A stretch of 64,000 nt of DNA, taken from NCBI GenBank assembly GCA_008638415.1, contig VWVT01000008.1, positions 279,930-343,929 of the forward strand, in the 5' to 3' direction. This DNA is from Nocardiopsis sinuspersici. Lineage in GTDB: Bacteria > Actinomycetota > Actinomycetes > Streptosporangiales > Streptosporangiaceae. Both the position numbers and the translations under genes were made by a program. The notes beneath the pieces were generated by a model. The model searched no databases. It saw nothing but the letters and a program-made list of their open reading frames with translations, and had not been told where the DNA came from. Of this stretch, positions 9,152 through 16,384 are shown one piece after another (the stretch's first letter is position 1; each line of letters starts with the position of its first letter).

Positions 9152-9984
9152 GGGGTGGTTACTTCTTCCTCGGTCGGGGTGGGTGGGTTCGTGGGGCCGT
9201 GGCCGTTCGGCTTCGGCGGGCTGCAGGCGTCGAAGAGGAGGTGTCGCCGTCCGGAACGCGGATGGGCGACGGCCGTCGACTCGACGCCGAAGACCGAGCG
9301 GACCAGGTCGGTGTGCAGTACCTCGTCCGGGGTGCCGAGGGAGAGCAGGCTCCCCTCGGCCAGGACGCCGATGGCGTCGCAGGAGCGCGCGGCCAGGTTC
9401 AGGTCGTGCAGGGCGACCACCACGGTGCGTCCGGTGGCCCTGACCAGATCGAGGAGTTCGAGCTGATGGGCGATGTCGAGGTGGTTCGTGGGCTCGTCGA
9501 GGACGAGCACGGGTGTGTCCTGGGTGAGCGTGCGGGCGAAGAGCACGCGTTGGCGCTCGCCGCCCGAGAGGGCCGAGAACGGGCGGTTCTCCAGGTGCGC
9601 GGCGCCGACGCGGGCGAGGGCCTGCTGGGCGAAGGAGATGTCGTGGTCGGAATCGCGCCCGTACCCGCGCCCGTGCGGGATGCGCCCGAGCAGGACCAGG
9701 TCGAGGACGGGGATCTCGAATTCCTCGCTGTGCTCCTGTGCCATCACCGCCACGCGCCGGGCCATCTCCTTGCGGCCCAGCGAGGTGATGTCGGTGCCGT
9801 CGAAGCGCACACGGCCGGCTGAGGGGGCCGCGAGCCCCGACACGGCGCGCAGCAGTGTGGACTTGCCGCTCCCGTTGGGCCCGAGCAGCCCGAGCACGGT
9901 GCCCGAGGGCACCGAGACGCTCACGTCGGTGATGACGGGCCGCCCCCCGCGGTGGGCTCGGAGGTTCTCGACGTCGACTCTCAT
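9148..9984 (-). CDS. FecE/BtuD-type ABC importer ATPase
   Basis: 278 residues from the ATG at 9984, giving a 4-bp overlap with the permease stop. Walker A is GPNGSGKST, signature LSGGERQR, Walker B VLVLDEPTNHLD and switch histidine in ALHDLNLA, all intact. This set is typical of iron-siderophore and cobalamin importers. A tail of about 40 residues rich in Pro and His (ending after SPPKPNGHG) is longer than usual. It powers the permease encoded just upstream in the operon. Confidence 0.93.
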   Translation of the reverse strand: MRVDVENLRAHRGGRPVITDVSVSVPSGTVLGLLGPNGSGKSTLLRAVSGLAAPSAGRVRFDGTDITSLGRKEMARRVAVMAQEHSEEFEIPVLDLVLLGRIPHGRGYGRDSDHDISFAQQALARVGAAHLENRPFSALSGGERQRVLFARTLTQDTPVLVLDEPTNHLDIAHQLELLDLVRATGRTVVVALHDLNLAARSCDAIGVLAEGSLLSLGTPDEVLHTDLVRSVFGVESTAVAHPRSGRRHLLFDACSPPKPNGHGPTNPPTPTEEEVTTP

Positions 9985-11156
9985 CGGCCCACCCCCACGC
10001 TGTCGGCGCGGTCGCGTCGCAGCAGCCACAGGAAGAACGGTGCTCCGACCATCGCGGTGAGCACACCCAGTGGGATCTCCGACGGATCGGCCAGGGTACG
10101 GGCCAGGAAGTCACAGGTGGTGAGGAACACCGCTCCGCCGAGCAGGGCGACCGGGAGCATCCTGCGGTGGTCGGAACCGACGGTGATGCGCGCGATGTGG
10201 GGGATGATCAGCCCGACGAAGCCGATGCCTCCGGAGACCGCGACGACCGATCCGGTCAGCAGGGCCGCGGCGACGAGGGCGCCGCTGCGCAGCCGGTTGA
10301 CGTTGACGCCCAGGGACGCGGCCGCGTCGTCCCCGACGAGGAGCGCGTTGAGTGCCCGAGCGTGGAACGCGGCGTAGAGCCCCACGATGAGCAGCGCCGC
10401 CGAGGGCAGGGCGAGGTGGCCCATCGTGGCGGCGGAGACCGAGCCCAGGAGGAAGAACATGATGCTGAAGACGTTCTGCGCGTGGGTGGTGATGGTCAGG
10501 TAGCTGGTCACGGCGCTGAACAGGGCGCCCAGCGCGACGCCCGCGAGGATGAGGCGCTGGGGTGCGATGCGCCCGTTCTTGTGGGCCAGGGTGTAGACGG
10601 CCGCGGTGGCCGTGAGTGCGCCGAGGAAGGCCGCGCCCCCCACGCCGAGGGAGCTGGTCCCGACGCCCAGGACGATGAACGAGACCGCGCCGACTCCGGC
10701 GCCGGCGGAGACTCCGAGGATGTAGGGCTCGGCCAGGGAGTTGTGGACCACGGCCTGCATCAGCGCGCCGGCCAGGGCGAGCGCGGCACCGGCGGTCGCT
10801 GCCAGGAGCACGCGGGGCAGCCGGAACTGCCAGACGGCGTTGTCCTGCACCGTCGTCAGCGACCCGTCCGACATCCACGGCATCCCGGGCACGAGGTGGC
10901 CGACGATGACGCGCAGGGCCTCCGCCGGGGACACGTCGATCGTGCCGACGCTGGTGGACAGCACCACCACCGCCAGCAGTGTGAGGGCCAGGACCGGAAC
11001 GAGGATCCGGGCGGCGAGCACACCGCGCCTCCTGGTGTTTCCCGCCGGAGCGGCCGGAGCCGGGGCGCCGCCAGGGGGTGCTCCTCCGGGGCGCGTGTTG
11101 GCCAGAAGGCGTTGGAGGGAGGCCGACACGCGTCTCCCGTTGGTTGCTTGTGCCAT
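9981..11156 (-). CDS. FecCD-family metallophore permease
   Basis: 391 residues. An N-tail of about 40 residues rich in Pro, Gly and Ala precedes about ten hydrophobic segments. Family signatures include RLPRVLLAATAGAALALAGA, LAEPYILGVSAGAGVGA, LLGSV, and GGIGFVGLIIPHIAR, the cytoplasmic coupling loop that docks the ATPase. One polypeptide carries the whole FecCD domain, so the transporter is probably a homodimer. The gene starts 17 bp after the peptidase gene and overlaps the ATPase gene by 4 bp. Confidence 0.93.
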   Translation of the reverse strand: MAQATNGRRVSASLQRLLANTRPGGAPPGGAPAPAAPAGNTRRRGVLAARILVPVLALTLLAVVVLSTSVGTIDVSPAEALRVIVGHLVPGMPWMSDGSLTTVQDNAVWQFRLPRVLLAATAGAALALAGALMQAVVHNSLAEPYILGVSAGAGVGAVSFIVLGVGTSSLGVGGAAFLGALTATAAVYTLAHKNGRIAPQRLILAGVALGALFSAVTSYLTITTHAQNVFSIMFFLLGSVSAATMGHLALPSAALLIVGLYAAFHARALNALLVGDDAAASLGVNVNRLRSGALVAAALLTGSVVAVSGGIGFVGLIIPHIARITVGSDHRRMLPVALLGGAVFLTTCDFLARTLADPSEIPLGVLTAMVGAPFFLWLLRRDRADSVGVGR

Positions 11157-11173
11157 CTGTTGCGAAGACTCTC

Positions 11174-12910
11174 TTACGTCGTGGATGGAGCGGTCCGCGC
11201 GGACCCGGTGATCGTGGCGGCGAAGCCGAGGACGGTCGTCCCGAGGCGGTGCAGGCTGTCGAGGTGGTTGCCGCCGTGGCCCGTTTCCGGTGCGCGCCAT
11301 ACGGCGGCGCTGCCTCCGACACGGCGCAGCGCGTCGACGACCGCCAGAGTGTCGTCGGCGACGACCCGGGAGTCCTCCGCCAGCACGATGCCGAGGAAGC
11401 GGGGAGGAGCGGTGCCGGGGGTGAGTTCCCGAGCACGGTGCAGCGGTGAGATCCGGCGCAGGTGCTCGATCCCCCCCGAGGCCCCGAACTCGTCGGCCCA
11501 GCGCCGCCCGAGCGGGTGGGCGCCGAGGTTGAGCAGGTCGAGCGGCGCCGCGGTGCTGACGACACCGGCGCACAGGTCCGGCGATCCGAGGGCGCAACTG
11601 GTGGCCAGGACTCCGCCGTGGGAGGCGCCGGCCAGGACGAGCAGGTCGGGCCGGGTGAGCCCGGCCCCGACCAGGCCGCGTGCGGCGACGGCCAGGTCCT
11701 CGATGCCGCGGCCCTTGGCGAGGCCGCGCCCGGCCTGCCTCCAGGCGGAGCCGTGCTCGCCTCCTCCCCGGACCTGTGCGATGGCGTACCGGCCACCGTG
11801 CTCGGCCCACGCCGGCACGGTCGGTTCGAACACCGGCAGACTCGGTACACCGAAGCCGCCGTAGCAGGTGAGGATCAGCGGTGCGGGGCCCTTGGCGCCG
11901 GTCGGCGAGGTGACCACGACGGGTACGCGCGATCCGTCCTCGGCGGTGAAGGCGTACCGTTCGGTGCGTGTGGGGGCTTCCGGGCGGGCCGCCGCCGGAC
12001 GGTCGGACAGCAGCTCCTCGGCGGGTACGACCCGTGGGGGCAGGGCCGGGCCCTCGATGAGGACGTGGAAGCGGTCGGCGTCGGCGCTCACTCCGGTCGC
12101 GACAGCCGGAGCTCCCCGGTGGGTGACCTCCCGTTCGGCCGCGACCGAGCCCCGGACGAGCCGCACGATGACACCGCGGCCGGCGCGTACGCCGACGGCG
12201 ACGATGTCCTGGCCGCGGGCGGCGAACGAGGTGACCCGCAGGTCCGGGTCGTCCCAGCGCCACCTCGGGGCACCGCTGCCCGGATCGAGGCCCTGAAGGC
12301 GGGCGCCGTCGTCGACGACGACGTCCTCACCCGCGGGCAGGACGCGGACGATGGCGGCGAACTCGGCGAGCTCGGCGCCGGTGGCCCGGTCGATGAGGCG
12401 GCCGGGGCTGCCGGGGCGGCTCTCGGCGAGCAGTCCGCGCCGGCCTCCGGGGAAGAGTCTGAGCCGGGTGCCCGGCGGTACGGCCGAAGCCGTCGACCGC
12501 CCGGTTCGCGCGTCGAGGCGGACGAGGCTGTGGGACCGGCCGGCGACCAGTTCGACACCGGACGAGTCGTCTTCCCAGAGCATGGGGTCGTAACGGCAGC
12601 GGATCCGCGGATAGAGCCGCAGAGATCCGGTGGCGGTGTCGACCAGCCCCAGCGCGGCGTCCTCGTCCGCGCGTTCAGCCAGTTGGACGCAGATGCTGCG
12701 CCCGTCCGGGGAGGGGGCCATGCGCAGGATGTGCCCCTCGGGCTCGATCACCGGTGAGCCGGTGTCCGCCCGGTAGATCCCCTGGCGTCGTCGTCCGGGC
12801 GGGCGGGCGAGCGCGAACCCGTTCTCCGGCAGGCCCGGGCGTCCGTGCCGTTCCCACTTCGTGAGCGCGGTGTCGATGGCGGGGACGAGGGGAGGAGGGA
12901 AGTCGTGCAT
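11174..12910 (-). CDS. Prolyl-oligopeptidase-family serine peptidase (S9)
   Basis: 578 residues with no signal peptide, so cytoplasmic. The first 330 residues have repeated beta-propeller character (GRSICVQLAERADEDAALGLVDTATG and similar blades). The last 250 are an alpha/beta hydrolase with catalytic Ser430 in GASHGG, Asp513 in AEDSRV and His545 in ETGHGG, in the order and spacing of S9 enzymes. These cleave short peptides that can enter the propeller. It lies between a propeller-like protein and the importer permease in one operon, divergent from a precursor peptide. It may trim the precursor or break down re-imported product to free its metal. Shorter than classical POP (about 700 residues). 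Confidence 0.88.
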   Translation of the reverse strand: MHDFPPPLVPAIDTALTKWERHGRPGLPENGFALARPPGRRRQGIYRADTGSPVIEPEGHILRMAPSPDGRSICVQLAERADEDAALGLVDTATGSLRLYPRIRCRYDPMLWEDDSSGVELVAGRSHSLVRLDARTGRSTASAVPPGTRLRLFPGGRRGLLAESRPGSPGRLIDRATGAELAEFAAIVRVLPAGEDVVVDDGARLQGLDPGSGAPRWRWDDPDLRVTSFAARGQDIVAVGVRAGRGVIVRLVRGSVAAEREVTHRGAPAVATGVSADADRFHVLIEGPALPPRVVPAEELLSDRPAAARPEAPTRTERYAFTAEDGSRVPVVVTSPTGAKGPAPLILTCYGGFGVPSLPVFEPTVPAWAEHGGRYAIAQVRGGGEHGSAWRQAGRGLAKGRGIEDLAVAARGLVGAGLTRPDLLVLAGASHGGVLATSCALGSPDLCAGVVSTAAPLDLLNLGAHPLGRRWADEFGASGGIEHLRRISPLHRARELTPGTAPPRFLGIVLAEDSRVVADDTLAVVDALRRVGGSAAVWRAPETGHGGNHLDSLHRLGTTVLGFAATITGSARTAPSTT

Positions 12911-12913
12911 CGC

Positions 12914-14116
12914 TCACCGGCCGATGGTGTCGGCGGCGCCGCCGTGCCAGTACAGGTGCCCGCCCTCGTCGAGCGGGCTGGGCACGGTGACGGTGTCGAG
13001 TCCGCCGCCATGGAACAGGTGCAGTTGACCGTCGCCTCCCCTGGTCACCGCGACCGTCGTCCCAGCGGGGTCGACGGCCACGGAGCGCCGCTGTGCGGGT
13101 GAGCCGCCGACCGGGTCCCAGGGCAGGCGTCCGGGGACGGGCGGGCGCGACATCGGGGGGAGCGGGATCCTGTGCGGGACGCGCATCCGCGGCTCGGCCC
13201 GCTCGATGACGGTGAGCTCGTCCCCGTCGGGATGGATCGTGGCGACGGCGGCCCTGGTGCCGCCGAGCGCGAAGCGGAAGGCCAGTCCCCGGGGCAGTCC
13301 CAGGCAGCGCGTCCGGCCGGTGGACAGGTCGACGTCGACCAGGTGGTTCGTCCACTCGGTCCACGCCGTCGGGGAGGCGGGCCCGCCTCGGACCACGCCC
13401 ACCGCACGGCCCGTGGCCGGGTCCAGGCGCAGGTAGTAGGCGCGTCCGGGCACGGGCCAGGCGACGGCGCCGAGCATGCGCGGGACACCGCCGTCGATGA
13501 CGAAGCGCTCCAGTCCCCTGCCGGTCGCGGTCGCCGCGATGCCGGTTCGCTGGTCGACAACGTCGCCGTGTCCGTCGTCGGCGATCTCGCGGACGACCTC
13601 ACCGGTGATCCGGGGCACGTGCGAGGCGGCGTCGAGGCACCGGGAGAGGGGAAACGACTCGAGGGCTCCGGGCTCCCTGTGGCGCAGCACGACCACCGGT
13701 TCGCCGTCGGCCTGGTCGGGGACGATCATCGCCCCGGGCTCCCCGACCCGGGAGCGGAACCGTACCGACTCGCTCCGATCGAGGTCGACAAGGGTGACGA
13801 CGTCGCTCCACGCCTTCTCGTTCGCGCCCAGCCCGGTCGTCACCACCACGTAGCGGCCCGAGGCGTCGCAGGCGAGGTGCTCGCCGGGGATGGCCGCGGG
13901 GAAGCGCCGTTCCCCGCGGGCCCCCGAGACCACGAGCGCTCCGGAGCGGTCGTCGACGAAGGCCCATTCGGCCTGCCCCTCCCCCCTGCGGGGCAGCGTC
14001 AGGAACCCGGCGTGCTCGGCGAGGACGGCGTTGCCGAGCGGCCTCACCGTGCCGTCCGCGACGGCGTACGTGCGACCCCCGCGGTAGTCGGCGACGAGGA
14101 GCTTCTGGAAGTTCAT
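12914..14116 (-). CDS. Propeller-like cytoplasmic protein of the peptide operon
   Basis: 400 residues with no signal peptide. The sequence repeats a strand-turn pattern (LLVADYRGGRTYAVADGTVRPL; YLRLDPATGRAVGVVRGG; VVDQRTGIAATATG; VAVDPAGTTVAVTRGG), which suggests a beta-propeller, but no named family was recognised. It is the first gene of the reverse operon, ends 3 bp before the peptidase gene and could be the missing substrate-gating partner of that short S9 enzyme. The predicted -10 element lies only 7 bp before the ATG and no ribosome site is visible, so the transcript is probably leaderless. Confidence 0.7.
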   Translation of the reverse strand: MNFQKLLVADYRGGRTYAVADGTVRPLGNAVLAEHAGFLTLPRRGEGQAEWAFVDDRSGALVVSGARGERRFPAAIPGEHLACDASGRYVVVTTGLGANEKAWSDVVTLVDLDRSESVRFRSRVGEPGAMIVPDQADGEPVVVLRHREPGALESFPLSRCLDAASHVPRITGEVVREIADDGHGDVVDQRTGIAATATGRGLERFVIDGGVPRMLGAVAWPVPGRAYYLRLDPATGRAVGVVRGGPASPTAWTEWTNHLVDVDLSTGRTRCLGLPRGLAFRFALGGTRAAVATIHPDGDELTVIERAEPRMRVPHRIPLPPMSRPPVPGRLPWDPVGGSPAQRRSVAVDPAGTTVAVTRGGDGQLHLFHGGGLDTVTVPSPLDEGGHLYWHGGAADTIGR

Positions 14117-14122
14117 GGGGCA

Positions 14123-14158
14123 AAGCTATTGGAAACGGTAATCATTTTCAAGTAAAGT
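14123..14158. promoter_or_regulatory. Overlapping divergent promoters with a Zur/Fur-like dyad
   Basis: Rightward: -35 TTGGAA (14129-14134), 18-bp gap, -10 TAAAGT (14153-14158), serving the precursor gene. Leftward: -35 TTGAAA (complement of 14146-14151), 17-bp gap, -10 TAGCTT (complement of 14123-14128), serving the propeller/peptidase/importer operon. A dyad TTGGAAA-9-TTTTCAA (14129-14151) covers both -35 elements, and its right part GTAATCATTTTCA resembles actinobacterial Zur boxes more than iron boxes. A repressor bound here would silence both operons at once. Metal identity is inferred. Confidence 0.55.
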
Positions 14159-14181
14159 GACCGTCGTTCGCCCCGACGAAC

Positions 14182-14208
14182 ACGTATCGGCACAGATGAC
14201 CGATACGT
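14182..14208 (+). other. Hairpin in the precursor 5' leader
   Basis: ACGTATCGG and CCGATACGT form nine perfect pairs around a 9-base loop, about 17 bases after the predicted transcription start and 8 bases before the ribosome site. It may stabilise the abundant precursor mRNA, regulate it, or be a second operator. Confidence 0.5.
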
Positions 14209-14232
14209 CATGGCTTGGAAAGGAAATCCCTC

Positions 14233-14415
14233 ATGGACAACCAGATCGTCGCCGAGATCGAGGAGCCCGAGCAGCTCGCGCACCTGTCGGCCTCGCACTC
14301 CAACGCGCTCGTCGAGAACCCCTTCGACGTCGTGGCCGAGATCGAGGAGCCCGAGCAGCTCGCCCACCTGTCGGCCTCGCACTCCAACGCGCTCGTCGAG
14401 AACCCCTTCGACTAG
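14233..14415 (+). CDS. Tandem-repeat RiPP precursor peptide
   Basis: 60 residues from the ATG at 14233, chosen for the GGAAAGGA ribosome site at 14217-14224; an in-frame TTG at 14215 would add six residues and lies on that site. After MDNQ the peptide is two copies of a 28-residue unit. Each has an acidic half (EIEEPEQL) then AHLSASHSNALVENPFD. There is no Cys or Thr, so the azoline-forming machinery downstream can act only on Ser19/21/23 and Ser47/49/51, each set flanked by histidines. It matches the plan of a leader-core precursor with two cores. Position before a YcaO operon is the main evidence; the family was not recognised by name. Confidence 0.85.
   Translation: MDNQIVAEIEEPEQLAHLSASHSNALVENPFDVVAEIEEPEQLAHLSASHSNALVENPFD
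14245..14412 (+). repeat. 84-bp tandem duplication inside the precursor gene
   Basis: Units 14245-14328 and 14329-14412 are the same at 81 of 84 positions. One difference changes Ile to Val and two are silent. The near identity at third positions points to recent duplication or ongoing homogenisation. Confidence 0.95.
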
Positions 14416-14448
14416 TTCTCCCCTCCGGGACGTAGTCAGTGAGAACCA

Positions 14449-14481
14449 CCCGGTCGGGCAGCCCCGCGCTGCCCGACCGGG
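14449..14481 (+). terminator. Attenuator-like hairpin between precursor and modification genes
   Basis: Thirteen-bp perfect arms around a 7-base loop, followed by GCCCTTTG. It lies 34 bp after the precursor stop and 18 bp before the next start. In RiPP operons such a partial terminator keeps precursor mRNA in excess over the enzymes. Confidence 0.75.
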
Positions 14482-14498
14482 CCCTTTGAGAGGTCGCC

Positions 14499-15389
14499 TT
14501 GCTCCCACAACCATCCATCGCCCGTGTGCCGGGGACCGGCGCGCACGTCATCGTCGACAGCGGAGGCACCGGTGTCGTACGCACCTCCTCAGGGCGCTTC
14601 CTCCGTCTCGTGTCCCCACCGCCCGGTCTCCTGGACGCCCTGGCCGGCGCTTCGGACGGTGACGGGGAGGCCTCCGCGTACGCCGAGGCGCTTCGGGCGA
14701 GGATGTCCGCGCTCGAGGAGGAGGACGCGCAGCGCCGTTGGCCGGGTCCTCGGCGCGAGGTCGCCCTGGTCGGCGGGGGCCCGCTCATCGACGCGGTGGC
14801 CGACGCCCTGGCCGGTTGGGGCGCGGCCGTCACCCGCCACACCGACGGCGGGGCCCTGCTCTCCACGATGGACGGAGCGGCCGACGGCGGTCGCCGGGGC
14901 GGCGGCACGGCCGTCCCCCGAGGAGGGGGCACCCGGCCATGGGGACTGGTGGTCGCGTACGCGGACTCCCCCGTGGAGCGCGTCGGCTGGGACCGGCTCG
15001 ACACGCTGCCGAGCCAGGGCGTGGCCTGGCTGCGCGCCTACCGCGAGGGCGAGAACTGCTTCGTCGATCCGATCTGCCTCGACGGGGACGACCCCGGAGC
15101 CGAGCAGGTGTACCGGCGACGCCTGGCGGCGAGCTTCACTCCCCGGGAACTCGACACCTGGCGGCGCGCGGCCGTGGCCGCCGCGCCCGCCTCGGCCGCC
15201 GCACACACGCTGGTGGTGAGCCGGCTCCTCACCCTGGCCCTCGCCTGGGCACAGGAGTCTGACGCGTTGGAGGGCTACCGCACCACGCTGTGGAAACTGG
15301 TCACCGCCACCGGCACGGTCAGCGAGCACCCGGTACTGGCCTACGACCCGCCGTCCTCCGTCGACCGAGGGGCGCGTCGGCGGGTATGA
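14499..15389 (+). CDS. TOMM cyclodehydratase partner protein (ThiF-like, degenerate)
   Basis: 296 residues from a TTG at 14499 supported by GAGAGGT just upstream. The middle begins with REVALVGGGPLIDAVADALAGWGAAVTRH, a Rossmann start like the E1/ThiF-like proteins that bind leader peptides for YcaO cyclodehydratases. The ATP-binding arginine motif and zinc CxxC pairs of true E1 enzymes are absent. The C-terminal part includes GEGENCFVDPICLDGDDPGAEQVYRRRL-like sequence with the pattern of bacteriocin cyclodehydratase domains. Expected role: hold the precursor leader and activate the YcaO protein. It overlaps the hydrolase gene by ATGA. Confidence 0.75.
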   Translation: MLPQPSIARVPGTGAHVIVDSGGTGVVRTSSGRFLRLVSPPPGLLDALAGASDGDGEASAYAEALRARMSALEEEDAQRRWPGPRREVALVGGGPLIDAVADALAGWGAAVTRHTDGGALLSTMDGAADGGRRGGGTAVPRGGGTRPWGLVVAYADSPVERVGWDRLDTLPSQGVAWLRAYREGENCFVDPICLDGDDPGAEQVYRRRLAASFTPRELDTWRRAAVAAAPASAAAHTLVVSRLLTLALAWAQESDALEGYRTTLWKLVTATGTVSEHPVLAYDPPSSVDRGARRRV

Positions 15390-16384
15390 CGGAGGAGCTC
15401 GGACGCGCACACCTGTGCCGGGGCCGCGACGGCACGGTCCTGCGCGGGCGGATGTGGGAATGCGGGAGCCCGGAAGGCATCGTGGTGATCCGCACCCCCT
15501 ACGACGCCGACCAGCACGTGGCGACGGCACGCTCGTGGAACGCCCGCGGCTACCACTGCCTCGTCCAGGACGTGCGCGGACGGTACAGGTCAGCGGGGGC
15601 CTGGTCCCCCTACACGCACGAGGAGGAGGACGGCGGCCAGGTGCTCGCCCACCTGCTCGACGAGTACGGAGGGCTGCCGCTGGTCCTCTTCGGCGCCTCG
15701 TACGCCGCTCACACCGCACTCGAGGCGGCCCGGGCCGTGACGCGCGACGGCGCGTGCCCGGTCGCGGCGATCATCGCCCTCGTCCCCGCCCTCGGGCTGG
15801 CCGAGACCGCGTGGGACCACGAGGGCTCCCCGCAGATCCTGCACCGGATCGGATGGTGGCACGAACACGGACGCCACCGGCGCTCCCAACGCCCGCTGTC
15901 CGCGGCCGAACTCGACCGACGCGTCGCGCAGGCGCGAAGGCAGGGCGTGGTCGAGGCCGCCGAGAACTGGGGCTGGTCGCCATCGGCGTCGACCGGCTGG
16001 CGGAGGCTGTGGAGCGCGGACCGCGTGGACCCGGCATCACGCTACGGCCACGTCGACGTGCCGCTACTGGTGGTCAGCGGCGATGACGACTTCTTCCACG
16101 ACGACGCCCGGCGGCTCGCACGCGAGTGGAGAGCCCCGAGCCACTTCGCCAGCGGCCCCTGGGGGCACCGGCTGGTCGGCGGCGTCGCCGACCAGGCCCT
16201 GCGGGCCCGCATCTCGGCCGCGGGCGGACTGACCCACATCATCGACCCGTGGCTGGCGGCCCGGGGACTGCCCGGCTCCCCGGCGGAGTGGACCGGGATC
16301 CTCACGGCCGCGTCCACGCCCCACACCCGGTCGACCCTCGATCCCGCGTCAGAGGCATGGCGCCACGAAAGGACCTCACCTTGA
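15386..16384 (+). CDS. CocE/X-Pro-peptidase-like alpha/beta hydrolase
   Basis: 332 residues, no signal peptide. It opens like S15/CocE hydrolases: RGRDGTVLRGRMWE, VVIRTPYDADQH, GYHCLVQDVRGRYRSAGAWSPYTHEEEDG. The nucleophile elbow is GASYAAH (serine in place), the acid lies in VVSGDDDFFHDD, and a histidine follows in GPWGHRLVGG. S15 members cleave after Xaa-Pro or hydrolyse esters. The precursor repeat ends in an NPFD motif, so an Xaa-Pro cut near the core end is possible but unproven. Start and stop are both in 4-bp overlaps with its neighbours, so it is a committed part of the operon. Confidence 0.8.
   Translation: MTEELGRAHLCRGRDGTVLRGRMWECGSPEGIVVIRTPYDADQHVATARSWNARGYHCLVQDVRGRYRSAGAWSPYTHEEEDGGQVLAHLLDEYGGLPLVLFGASYAAHTALEAARAVTRDGACPVAAIIALVPALGLAETAWDHEGSPQILHRIGWWHEHGRHRRSQRPLSAAELDRRVAQARRQGVVEAAENWGWSPSASTGWRRLWSADRVDPASRYGHVDVPLLVVSGDDDFFHDDARRLAREWRAPSHFASGPWGHRLVGGVADQALRARISAAGGLTHIIDPWLAARGLPGSPAEWTGILTAASTPHTRSTLDPASEAWRHERTSP

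Noticed and set aside
14245-14412. Tandem 84-bp units as part of a CRISPR or satellite array
   Set aside because: There are only two units, both in frame within a peptide gene with a good ribosome site, and no spacers.
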